Shown one piece after another: positions 46,769-54,994 of a stretch of 64,000 nt of DNA (position 1 is the stretch's first letter; each line of letters starts with the position of its first letter). The stretch spans positions 1 to 64,000 of the forward strand of contig CAJTXP010000020.1 of the NCBI GenBank assembly GCA_910583615.1, given 5' to 3'. The translations under genes were made by a program, and so were the position numbers. The notes under the pieces were generated by a model. It made no database searches and was not told where the DNA came from. It saw only the letters and a list, made by a program, of their open reading frames with translations. This DNA comes from an uncultured Lachnospiraceae bacterium. GTDB lineage: Bacteria > Bacillota > Clostridia > Lachnospirales > Lachnospiraceae.

Positions 46769-47857
46769 TCAGTTCTTCTTTGTTATATATCCTTTAGCCT
46801 TCAAAGTCTCTGCACACAGCACAGCACCGCCTGCGGCGCCGCGGACCGTATTGTGGGAAAGTCCTACAAACTTCCAGTCATAGACGCTGTCCTCCCGAAG
46901 CCGTCCAATGGAAATACCCATGCCGTTCTCATAATCCACATCCAGACGAACCTGCGGACGGTTATCTTCTTCCATATAACGGATAAACTGCTTCGGAGCA
47001 CTCGGAAGCCCTGCTTCCTGCGGAAATCCTTTATAATTCACCATGCGGTCAATCAGTTCCTCTTTGGTCGGCTTCTTACGGAACTTCACAAATACCGCCG
47101 CTGTATGCCCGTTCAATACCGGAACACGGATACACTGACAGGTGATCCTGGGTTCCTGCGCCTTTACAACAACGCCGTTCTCCACATGTCCAAGAACGCG
47201 GAGAGGTTCCTGTTCTGACTTCTCCTCTTCTCCGCCGATATAAGGAATTACATTTTCCACCATCTCCGGCCAGTCTTTAAATGTTTTGCCTGCTCCCGAA
47301 ATCGCCTGATAGGTAGTCGCTACCACCTCATAAGGCTCAAACTCTTTCCATGCATTCAATACCGGCGCGTAACTCTGGATGGAGCAGTTCGGCTTTACAG
47401 CAATGAATCCTCTGGTTGTCCCCAGACGTTTCTTCTGCGATTCAATCACTTCAAAGTGCTCCGGATTGATCTCCGGAATGACCATGGGAACATCCGGTGT
47501 CCAGCGGTGCGCGCTGTTATTTGACACCACCGGCGTCTCTGTCTTCGCATACTCTTCTTCGATCGCCTTGATCTCTTCCTTGGACATATCCACCGCACTG
47601 AATACAAAATCCACGCCGGCAGCCACTTTCTCCACTTCATTTACATTCATGACAACGATCTTCTTCACCGCCTCCGGCATAGGTGTTGTCATCTTCCATC
47701 GTCCGCCCACTGCCTCTTCATAAGTCTTTCCTGCAGAACGGGCACTCGCCGCGATTGTCACGACCTCAAACCATGGATGATTCTCCAAAAGCGAGATAAA
47801 TCTCTGCCCTACCATGCCGGTACCGCCCAGGATACCCACTCTTAACTTTTCGCTCAT
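46769..47857 (-). CDS. Aspartate-semialdehyde dehydrogenase
   Basis: 362 residues. GILGGTGMVGQRF dinucleotide loop, catalytic Cys in KPNCSIQSYA, and HTAAVFVKFRKKP with the catalytic His. The sequence fits the archaeal/fungal-type subfamily present in many clostridia. It reduces aspartyl phosphate for lysine, threonine and methionine synthesis. Confidence 0.95.
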   Translation of the reverse strand: MSEKLRVGILGGTGMVGQRFISLLENHPWFEVVTIAASARSAGKTYEEAVGGRWKMTTPMPEAVKKIVVMNVNEVEKVAAGVDFVFSAVDMSKEEIKAIEEEYAKTETPVVSNNSAHRWTPDVPMVIPEINPEHFEVIESQKKRLGTTRGFIAVKPNCSIQSYAPVLNAWKEFEPYEVVATTYQAISGAGKTFKDWPEMVENVIPYIGGEEEKSEQEPLRVLGHVENGVVVKAQEPRITCQCIRVPVLNGHTAAVFVKFRKKPTKEELIDRMVNYKGFPQEAGLPSAPKQFIRYMEEDNRPQVRLDVDYENGMGISIGRLREDSVYDWKFVGLSHNTVRGAAGGAVLCAETLKAKGYITKKN

Positions 47858-47971
47858 TTTCTCATTTTCCTCCTCTTACTGCACAATAACAACCCATCTG
47901 TCCGTCATTCGCGCACATCTGTCTTTCTCGTAGATAATACATGATATTTCAGCAAATTGCAACCCCGAATT

Positions 47972-49363
<1,392 letters not shown>

Positions 49364-49460
49364 AATCTTTTCATCCTTTCCGGTATCTGTTCTGTCTGTA
49401 CCTGGAACTCTTCCGGCTCCCAGACGCACTCCATTCTACCACATTGCGCGCCGTAACACA

Positions 49461-49490
49461 AGAAGGGGGTGTTTTGCAACACCCCCTTCT
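49461..49490. terminator. Strong stem-loop after the FNT gene
   Basis: AGAAGGGGGTGTT and AACACCCCCTTCT are perfectly paired around TTGC. It ends the minus-strand transporter unit; T tract weak on that strand. Confidence 0.7.
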
Positions 49491-49528
49491 GTTATTTATA
49501 TGGGATATTTAATTTGAAATGTACAAAA

Positions 49529-50299
49529 TCATTTTCCGGATTTTTTCTGAATCATATAATATGGCCACGCTACAAAGAGGATGCCTCCGATCATGTTTCC
49601 AATAGTCACAACTGCCAGGTTATACACATAACCGCCCACTGACAGAGCCTCTACACCATTCGGATCCAAAAGCCCTGATGCCATAATTGTCATATTCGCT
49701 ACACTATGTTCAAATCCACAGAGCACGAACACAAAGATACACCAGAAAATCATGACCAGCTTACCGGACTCCGTCTTCATCTTCGCTCCACACCATACAG
49801 CAAGACATACCAGCATATTACAGAAAACGGCTTTCACAAACAGGTTCAGTGCTGCTCCTCCCATCTTTGCGGCTGCCACCGTAGCGATGACTTCACCCAC
49901 CGCCCCTGAGGCAAGCCCTGTAAAATGGAACATCACTGCCGCCATCAGAGAACCGATCAGATTTCCTATGTAACAGACAACCCACAGCTTCACCGCATCC
50001 GCCCATTTCACTTCGCCGCCAAAGGCCGCAGACGCCATTACAAAATTATTACCGGTAAACAGTTCCGCTCCTGCCATTACCACCAGGCTCAGTGCCGCTG
50101 CAAAGGAAGCCGCCATCATGATTTTTCCGGCCCCCGTGGTCCCCAGATTTCCTCCAACCGTGAGCATGACAAAACCGCCGAACGCAATAAAAAATCCTGC
50201 CATCATAGATGCAATCATATAACCGGCCGGATTGCTGTTCAGAAGATTCAGTTTTCCCTTCGCCGTATTGCATACACCCGTAAATTCATCTTTAAACAT
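49529..50299 (-). CDS. Formate/nitrite transporter family protein
   Basis: 256 residues from ATG 50299, with AGGAGGGG upstream. Six transmembrane segments with FNT boxes AGAELFTGNNFVMA and CGFEHSVANMTIMA, the latter holding the pore His. Probably moves formate, nitrite or a similar monovalent anion. Confidence 0.9.
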   Translation of the reverse strand: MFKDEFTGVCNTAKGKLNLLNSNPAGYMIASMMAGFFIAFGGFVMLTVGGNLGTTGAGKIMMAASFAAALSLVVMAGAELFTGNNFVMASAAFGGEVKWADAVKLWVVCYIGNLIGSLMAAVMFHFTGLASGAVGEVIATVAAAKMGGAALNLFVKAVFCNMLVCLAVWCGAKMKTESGKLVMIFWCIFVFVLCGFEHSVANMTIMASGLLDPNGVEALSVGGYVYNLAVVTIGNMIGGILFVAWPYYMIQKKSGK

Positions 50300-50436
50300 A
50301 TGTACCCCTCCTGTATTGAGTTTTATATCCTGTATATCATAACACATTTTCTGTGTCATGTGATTGTACATTTTGTAGGAATTACCGGTTTTCTGAAAAA
50401 AACACAATCGAAAAACATATTTTTTTAAAAAAAGAC

Positions 50437-50465
50437 TTTACAATTCCGGTTTCATCTGCTACAAT
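50437..50465 (+). promoter_or_regulatory. tRNA-Thr promoter
   Basis: TTTACA (50437-50442), 17-bp spacer, TACAAT (50460-50465), 22 bp before the tRNA. Confidence 0.75.
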
Positions 50466-50487
50466 CATCATTGTTGTGAAACAACAG

Positions 50488-50560
50488 GCTTCCGTGGCTC
50501 AGTCGGTAGAGCGACGCACTCGTAATGCGTAGGTCACCGGTTCAAATCCGGTCGGGAGCT
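50488..50560 (+). tRNA. tRNA-Thr (anticodon CGT)
   Basis: Cloverleaf with acceptor GCTTCCG/CGGGAGC, anticodon stem ACGCA/TGCGT around CTCGTAA, and T arm CCGGTTCAAATCCGG. No CCA encoded. Its 3' half is the attachment site of the adjacent element. Confidence 0.93.
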
Positions 50561-50563
50561 TTT
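50517..50563. repeat. attL core (inside tRNA-Thr)
   Basis: Covers the anticodon arm to 3 bp after the tRNA end. Identical to 60367-60413. Confidence 0.92.
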
Positions 50564-50570
50564 CTTATTT

Positions 50571-50594
50571 TTTCCTGTAAATTCAACGTTTTTC
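50571..50594 (+). repeat. 24-bp inverted repeat beside attL
   Basis: Matches the reverse complement of 60304-60327 at 23 of 24 positions. Probable integrase or excisionase binding site. Confidence 0.75.
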
Positions 50595-50646
50595 AGCATT
50601 TTTAAAAAGCAATGAAGCCCCCTGAAAAAGGGTGGTTTTTTATGTT

Positions 50647-51531
50647 TTATCGACCGTTTGTCGACCAGAATTCCAGCTGCAGTGCCACCCGTTCTGTAGA
50701 GCTGGTCCACGTCCGGTTGAACCGTTCCACACCGTTGCCCCTGTATGCCTGGGCTTCTGCCGTCTCCGGAAGGAACGCTCTCAGCTGTCTGACTTCGCGG
50801 GATCTTCGCAGCGCCTGCATCCCCTTACGCTCTGACTGCCGGATCGCTTCGATGGTCACACCGTAGACCTCTCCGATCTCTTTCAGCGTCATATTCTGCT
50901 GGTATTTCATCCGGATCACGGCCGGCTGTCGGTCCGGCAGACGGTCCACCATGGGCCAGAGTATCGCCTGCAGCCGCTTCTGATCCAGCCGGTCTGCTGC
51001 GTCGCCTTCCAGATCCTCCCCGCTGGGAACCGTATCGCCAACTGTCAGATCTTCACTGTCCGGCAGAGAGGCGTCCAGGCTCCCTGCGCCGTCAAGAAGC
51101 ATGTTCTGCCTGATCTCCCTGATCTGATCCACAGACAGGCCCATATGCAGCGCCGCAGCCCTGTCAGAGGGCTCCTGACCGTGCTGCAGCAGAAATGCAT
51201 TGCAGAACTTCCTGTACTTCGTGACCTGCCCGTAAGCCCTGAAGGACAACCGCAGGCTGCCTTTATTCTTCAAGACATAACTCCGCATTGCCTGACTGAT
51301 GTGATACTCTGCATAGGTCAGGAACAGTACGCCCTTTTCCGGATCATATCCGTCAACGGCCGGATACAGTGCAAGGCATCCCTCCTGCTCCAGATCCTCA
51401 AGGTCAGCCATGCCCTGATACCGCATGGCCATTGTATGGATAAAGGCTTTTACCTGCTGCCAGAGCTGCAGCATATTCCCGCTTACGTCTTCCCCGGCTC
51501 TGATCCGGGCTACCAGCTGCTCGTTGGTCAT
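50647..51531 (-). CDS. Sigma-70-like factor carried by the element
   Basis: 294 residues from ATG 51531 (GGGGAG 8 bases upstream; the longer frame to 51588 has no ribosome site). Region 2: DLEDLEQEGCLALYPAVDGY and FLTYAEYHISQAMRSYV. Region 3 in the middle. Region 4 HTH: LKEIGEVYGVTIEAIRQSER. No region 1.1. The last codons overlap the left arm sites. It may direct RNA polymerase to element promoters. Confidence 0.85.
   Translation of the reverse strand: MTNEQLVARIRAGEDVSGNMLQLWQQVKAFIHTMAMRYQGMADLEDLEQEGCLALYPAVDGYDPEKGVLFLTYAEYHISQAMRSYVLKNKGSLRLSFRAYGQVTKYRKFCNAFLLQHGQEPSDRAAALHMGLSVDQIREIRQNMLLDGAGSLDASLPDSEDLTVGDTVPSGEDLEGDAADRLDQKRLQAILWPMVDRLPDRQPAVIRMKYQQNMTLKEIGEVYGVTIEAIRQSERKGMQALRRSREVRQLRAFLPETAEAQAYRGNGVERFNRTWTSSTERVALQLEFWSTNGR
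50650..50671 (+). repeat. Left integrase arm-type sites
   Basis: Two TCGACC boxes 11 bp apart, followed by AGAAT. Same arrangement at 60234-60255. Confidence 0.7.
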
Positions 51532-51571
51532 GGTATCAACTCCCCTTTCGCTATTCGTTGGTTTTGGAACC

Positions 51572-51622
51572 TGTACGAACGTTCGCATTTATGGTTGCAA
51601 TCGTTCGCAAAAAGTTGCAACC
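51572..51622. promoter_or_regulatory. Alternating repeats upstream of the element sigma gene
   Basis: CGTTCGCA and GTTGCAA alternate: GTTCGCA 51581, GTTGCAA 51594, GTTCGCAA 51603, GTTGCAA 51614. The first overlaps the palindrome CGAACGTTCG. Probable operator or iteron cluster 50-90 bases before the ATG. Confidence 0.6.
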
Positions 51623-51716
51623 CGCACCGGTTTCGGCTGCAACCGGAAAACGCAGAAAAATGCCCGTATTTACGGCCATTCTCCTGATCTTCTGTGATTC
51701 AAATTAGAGTTTGTTT

Positions 51717-52535
51717 TTACACATCTGTCATACTTGTATCTGCAACCCTCCCTGACTTCCTGAGCGCCATTCTGAGCGGTTCTGCGGCCTGCTGCCCGTA
51801 TTCCTCCAGCGCTGCCACCGTAACCACTCTCACGCACCTTCCAGATTGAACAGGCACCCGGTCCCCGATCTTTATCCGATCTGTCAGGATCCCGGGAAGC
51901 TCCCAGGCATACAGCTTTCCGCCCGGCCGGTGCGCCGCCCTTATGATCTGCCGCCTGCCGTACCTCACGGGGACATGAGACACGCCATACCTGACCGCCA
52001 GCAGATAGCTGGTATATCCGTCTATCAGGTATCCGGAGCTGTCCAGGATGATTTCCGACTCAAAAAAGCCGTGTTCCTGATAATACCGGTCTTTGCGCTC
52101 CATCGTCTCCGGCTTCGGAGGATGCTCCGCGAAACACGGGAAAATCTTTATGTTGTCTGTCCTCATTATATCAGGCTTTCCATTCTGTGAATACCCTGCT
52201 GCCGTCCGGATTGACTGCATATTCTCCGGAGTGGCAGCAGGCGCCCCTCTGCCCCTGTACCCGTTGCCCGCCTTCATCTCAATCATAAGCGGCTGTCTGT
52301 GCTCCGCTGCCATGAAAACGGCTGTCATATGTACCAGAAACTGCGGGAACCGCTTTTTGAAATATGCCAGCACCATCAGTTTAAGCTGAAGCTGATCGTC
52401 AATCGGAACATCCTCCAGAATCTTCACGAACTCAATCATCAGCCTTTTATATTCCGGGATCTCTTCCTGCCGGCCCGCAGAAGCCCCACAGGACCCGCAG
52501 GATGCCTGATGCTCCAAATCTGTCACCTGTATCAT
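51717..52535 (-). CDS. ParB-like nuclease-domain protein
   Basis: 272 residues from ATG 52535, with AAAGGA 10 bases upstream. A Cys-rich CGSCGASAG lies near the start. The region IILDSSGYLIDGYTSYLLAVRYG (about 160-185) fits the ParB/Srx-like box (ending in IDG plus a helix). No DNA-binding domain is obvious after it. Role in the element unknown. Confidence 0.6.
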   Translation of the reverse strand: MIQVTDLEHQASCGSCGASAGRQEEIPEYKRLMIEFVKILEDVPIDDQLQLKLMVLAYFKKRFPQFLVHMTAVFMAAEHRQPLMIEMKAGNGYRGRGAPAATPENMQSIRTAAGYSQNGKPDIMRTDNIKIFPCFAEHPPKPETMERKDRYYQEHGFFESEIILDSSGYLIDGYTSYLLAVRYGVSHVPVRYGRRQIIRAAHRPGGKLYAWELPGILTDRIKIGDRVPVQSGRCVRVVTVAALEEYGQQAAEPLRMALRKSGRVADTSMTDV

Positions 52536-52607
52536 AATTATCAATTCCTTTCTTTACAAAGGGCAGCAGGCGTGTTATACTGCCTGCGTGCCCGTTTAGC
52601 TGATGGT

Positions 52608-52802
52608 TTACGGGTTGCCTGCCTCTGTCAGATCGCTACTCTGGCGGAGGCGTTTTCTGTTCTCCTGCCGGATCCTGTCCGCCGTCTCCATAATCTCCCG
52701 GTGTCTTTGCAGGAACTCCGGATCGTGGAGCTTCAGCCGCTTTTCCTCGGCTTCCATCATGTCTGCAAGTTCTTTCTCCGTCATCCGATCACCGCCCGTC
52801 AT
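52608..52802 (-). CDS. Small helical protein of unknown function
   Basis: 64 residues, highly charged (Glu, Arg, Lys), predicted coiled coil. Its ATG overlaps the stop of the HIRAN gene as ATGA, indicating coupling; an internal ATG at 52784 is an alternative. No family recognised. Confidence 0.6.
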   Translation of the reverse strand: MTGGDRMTEKELADMMEAEEKRLKLHDPEFLQRHREIMETADRIRQENRKRLRQSSDLTEAGNP

Positions 52803-53230
52803 ATTGTGATGTTCACCAGCGCGCCCAGGCTTTCTTTGTAACTGTACCCGCCGATGATCTGCATATCTGCTTTGAGTTCCATACCAGCATCAAGAACTAC
52901 CGCCACGCTTTGGGATAAGCCTTTAGGCAGGTATCCTATATGAGCATATCCAACACCCTGTATGCCGATCACTACCGCTACCGCGTACCTGTCAAATGTG
53001 TTCGCCCTGTCGCGTCTAAGGTATGTGGTGAGGTCAGAAGGCTTTCTTTGTGCTATGAACTGTAAAAGCTTCTGCCTGTTGTCAAAGGTCACGCCCTGCA
53101 CTCTCACGGTCATGCCTTCCTTAATTCTCCGCCATGCTGCCTTGAATGCGTTTGAGAGTGAATACCCCAGCTTGCGGAGCTGGTTCGCCATCGTTGCCAC
53201 CGCCTTTCTTGTTCTCGTGATCTGTTTCAT
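52799..53230 (-). CDS. HIRAN domain protein
   Basis: 143 residues. An N-terminal basic helix (1-40), then a HIRAN-type domain (VRVQGVTFDNRQ..., LRRDRANTFDRYAVAVV and HIGYLPKGL). HIRAN domains recognise DNA ends or stalled forks. AAAGGGG precedes the ATG. Its promoter carries operator 1 of a three-operator switch, so it is under the XRE repressor at 53399. Confidence 0.75.
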   Translation of the reverse strand: MKQITRTRKAVATMANQLRKLGYSLSNAFKAAWRRIKEGMTVRVQGVTFDNRQKLLQFIAQRKPSDLTTYLRRDRANTFDRYAVAVVIGIQGVGYAHIGYLPKGLSQSVAVVLDAGMELKADMQIIGGYSYKESLGALVNITI

Positions 53231-53268
53231 ATTTGCATCCCCTTTCTCTTAAGATGCTTCTATTATAC
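53221..53268 (-). repeat. Leader repeat, copy 1
   Basis: 48 bp identical to 53700-53747. Covers the start codon, ribosome site and -10 of the HIRAN gene. Confidence 0.85.
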
Positions 53269-53355
53269 ACGTATTTTATGTGTATGTCTATTGGTATTAT
53301 ACACAAATTATATGTGTATATTTTGTTAATTTTATACACTTTACTTTTGTGTATA
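53264..53355. promoter_or_regulatory. Three-operator divergent switch, set 1
   Basis: Three TATACAC-N9-GTGTATA palindromes at 53264-53286 (last base G), 53298-53320 and 53333-53355, spaced 34-35 bp. Minus promoter TAGACA-17-TATAAT (53290-53262) has operator 1 in its spacer. Plus promoter TTTACT-18-TATAAT (53340-53369) has operator 3 over its -35. Confidence 0.85.
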
Positions 53356-53398
53356 CTCCATGGTATAATACGGATGATGGAAAAGGAGGCTTATTATA

Positions 53399-53644
53399 AT
53401 GTCTATAAAATACAAAACAAATGTTCTCGATTTACTTAAAACCAAAGGTTACACAACATATAAGTTACGCAAGGAAAAGATTTTAGGGGAATCAACCTTG
53501 CAGAAAATGAGAACCGACACACTTTTATCATGGGCGGAACTAAATACAGTGTGCCGCCTTCTTGACTGTCAGCCGGGGGATTTAATGGAGTACATCCCGG
53601 ACAACTCCCAGCCCTCCCCCAGCTCCACACCTGATAAGGAATAG
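53399..53644 (+). CDS. Cro/CI-type XRE repressor
   Basis: 81 residues; a single HTH domain (YKLRKEKILGESTLQKMR around residues 18-37, VCRLLDCQPGDLMEY at the end) then a Pro/Ser tail. AAAAGGAGG precedes the ATG. Faces the HIRAN operon across three operators, which it likely binds. Confidence 0.8.
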   Translation: MSIKYKTNVLDLLKTKGYTTYKLRKEKILGESTLQKMRTDTLLSWAELNTVCRLLDCQPGDLMEYIPDNSQPSPSSTPDKE

Positions 53645-53709
53645 CCAGCCTTCTTTAACTGGTTAGCCATGACGCACACGGCCTTTCTGATGTTCGTTAT
53701 CTGTTTCAT
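53569..53709 (-). pseudogene. Truncated duplicate of the HIRAN gene start
   Basis: 46 codons. The first 24 match the HIRAN N-terminus (MKQIT, RKAV, MANQL, AGYSL); the rest reads antisense to the XRE gene. Carries the full ribosome site and promoter. Probably a leftover of a regulatory duplication. Confidence 0.7.
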
Positions 53710-53747
53710 ATTTGCATCCCCTTTCTCTTAAGATGCTTCTATTATAC
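53700..53747 (-). repeat. Leader repeat, copy 2
   Basis: Identical to 53221-53268. Confidence 0.85.
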
Positions 53748-53846
53748 TATATTGACGACAATATATCCATTGACATAATCAACAATATTGACGACAATAT
53801 ATTGTCTAATTTGTATATGGACAGCAATAGACATTTGATGTATAAT
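53748..53846. promoter_or_regulatory. Three-operator divergent switch, set 2
   Basis: TATTGACGACAATA at 53750-53763 and 53786-53799 and a weaker third copy at 53816-53829. Site 1 lies upstream of the minus -10 (ATTATA 53741-53746). Plus promoter TGGACA-17-TATAAT (53818-53846) overlaps site 3. Confidence 0.8.
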
Positions 53847-53914
53847 TATCGTATACTGGAATAGGTGTCTTTTATTTTTGGCACCCCATGAACCATCAGA
53901 AAGAAGGTGTTATT

Positions 53915-54136
53915 TTGGCAACAACAAAAGCACAGCAAAAAGCTGTAAATAAGTATGTAAAAGAGAAGTATGACCGTATAGAATTTAAAGCCCCCAAAGG
54001 ACGCAAGGCAGAAATAAAAGCCCATGCAGAGGCCCACGGAGAGAGTGTCAACGGCTTTATAGGACGTGCGATCAATGAGACTATGGAGCGCGACAACGGG
54101 CAGCAGGCCCCCGGCCCCGATTCTGACAGGGAATAA
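53915..54136 (+). CDS. Arc-like ribbon-helix-helix protein
   Basis: 73 residues from a TTG (53915), which has AGAAGG 7 bases upstream; the upstream ATG 53888 has none. KYDRIEFKAPKGRKAEIKAHAE forms the strand and helix 1, GESVNGFIGRAINETME helix 2. Likely binds operator set 2. Confidence 0.78.
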   Translation: MATTKAQQKAVNKYVKEKYDRIEFKAPKGRKAEIKAHAEAHGESVNGFIGRAINETMERDNGQQAPGPDSDRE

Positions 54137-54274
54137 CCTCCAGCGGGCCCTGCTGCCGGCGATCCGGCTTATACGCCTGCTGCCCTGGCTCCGATCTGGT
54201 AACAGGACACCCGGGCAGCAGGTGCCCTGATCTGCGGCCTGCTGCCCAGAATAACAGTCCTGAAGCCATCCCCC

Positions 54275-54312
54275 GGCCCTGCTGGTGATAAGCTTCCCCG
54301 CAGGGCCTTTTT
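54275..54312 (+). terminator. Terminator of the RHH gene
   Basis: GGCCCTGC and GCAGGGCC, then TTTTT. Bases 54137-54274 hold four copies of the 9-mer GGCAGCAGG (either strand) and no gene. Confidence 0.75.
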
Positions 54313-54709
54313 ATCTCCCGTAGCTGTCCACACTCTCGCTGATCCGCAGGAAACTGCCGTGGGGAGCGGATACAATACAAGCTTCCAGCTCGTCCAGCGT
54401 CTGGATATTCTCCAGAGCATCAGCAATCCGATCCAGCGGATCCGCGGGGCTGCTTCTGCTGATCCATGACTCCGGTACGCCTCCGGACTTCATCAGCGCT
54501 ACGTTCCGCTCTCCGTATTTTTCCTGCAGAGAAAACAGAGCATCCTCTGACACATCATAAATGTGACTCAACGGGACCATGGACTGCGGTCCGGTGAGAA
54601 GCCTTACAGGGATTTCTCCCGTGAGTCCTTCCGGAGCCAGCACCCGCAGTATAAAGTCCTGCGCCTCTTTTACCTCATTCACATCCGTTCTGATCCATAA
54701 TGTTTTCAT
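54311..54709 (-). CDS. Hypothetical protein
   Basis: 132 residues with no recognised family. Starts MKTLWIRTDVNEVKEAQ; acidic, with a DELEACI C-terminal helix. AAAGGAAAAAC precedes the ATG. Last gene downstream of the primase across a 285-bp AT-rich gap. Similar small proteins of antirestriction type exist but this is not assigned. Confidence 0.65.
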   Translation of the reverse strand: MKTLWIRTDVNEVKEAQDFILRVLAPEGLTGEIPVRLLTGPQSMVPLSHIYDVSEDALFSLQEKYGERNVALMKSGGVPESWISRSSPADPLDRIADALENIQTLDELEACIVSAPHGSFLRISESVDSYGR

Positions 54710-54994
54710 ACTGTTTTTCCTTTCTGCAATCTCTTTTATATTTCTGAGGAAATTTCTGTGGAAGGTTTAGGAGGCCTCTTTACACTGAAAAAGCCTTTAT
54801 TTCCAAGGTTTTTTCCACTTTATGGAGGTGTGGAGGTTTTTTTCTTATTTCTTTATATATTTTACTGCATATATTACAGATATTTTTTTTATTAAACCAA
54901 TTAGAAAAATATCTCCACACCATCCACAAGTACTGATTTTACGGGCTTTCTGCCTCCTCAAAACCTCTTTTTTACCTTCTCAAACCTCCGCACC
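54710..54994. other. AT-rich non-coding region, candidate replication origin
   Basis: Very AT-rich centre (54840-54915). A 13-bp inverted pair, GGTGTGGAGGTTT (54827-54839) and AAACCTCCGCACC (54982-54994), flanks it, with further GGAGG/CCTCC boxes. Next to the element primase. Confidence 0.45.

Noticed and set aside
46570..47218. Plus-strand frames over the repeat and the end of asd
   Set aside because: Composed of repeat and antisense asd sequence; no start signals.
53264..53846. CRISPR array
   Set aside because: The repeated units are palindromic operators of 14-23 bp in promoters, not repeats with unique spacers, and no cas genes exist.
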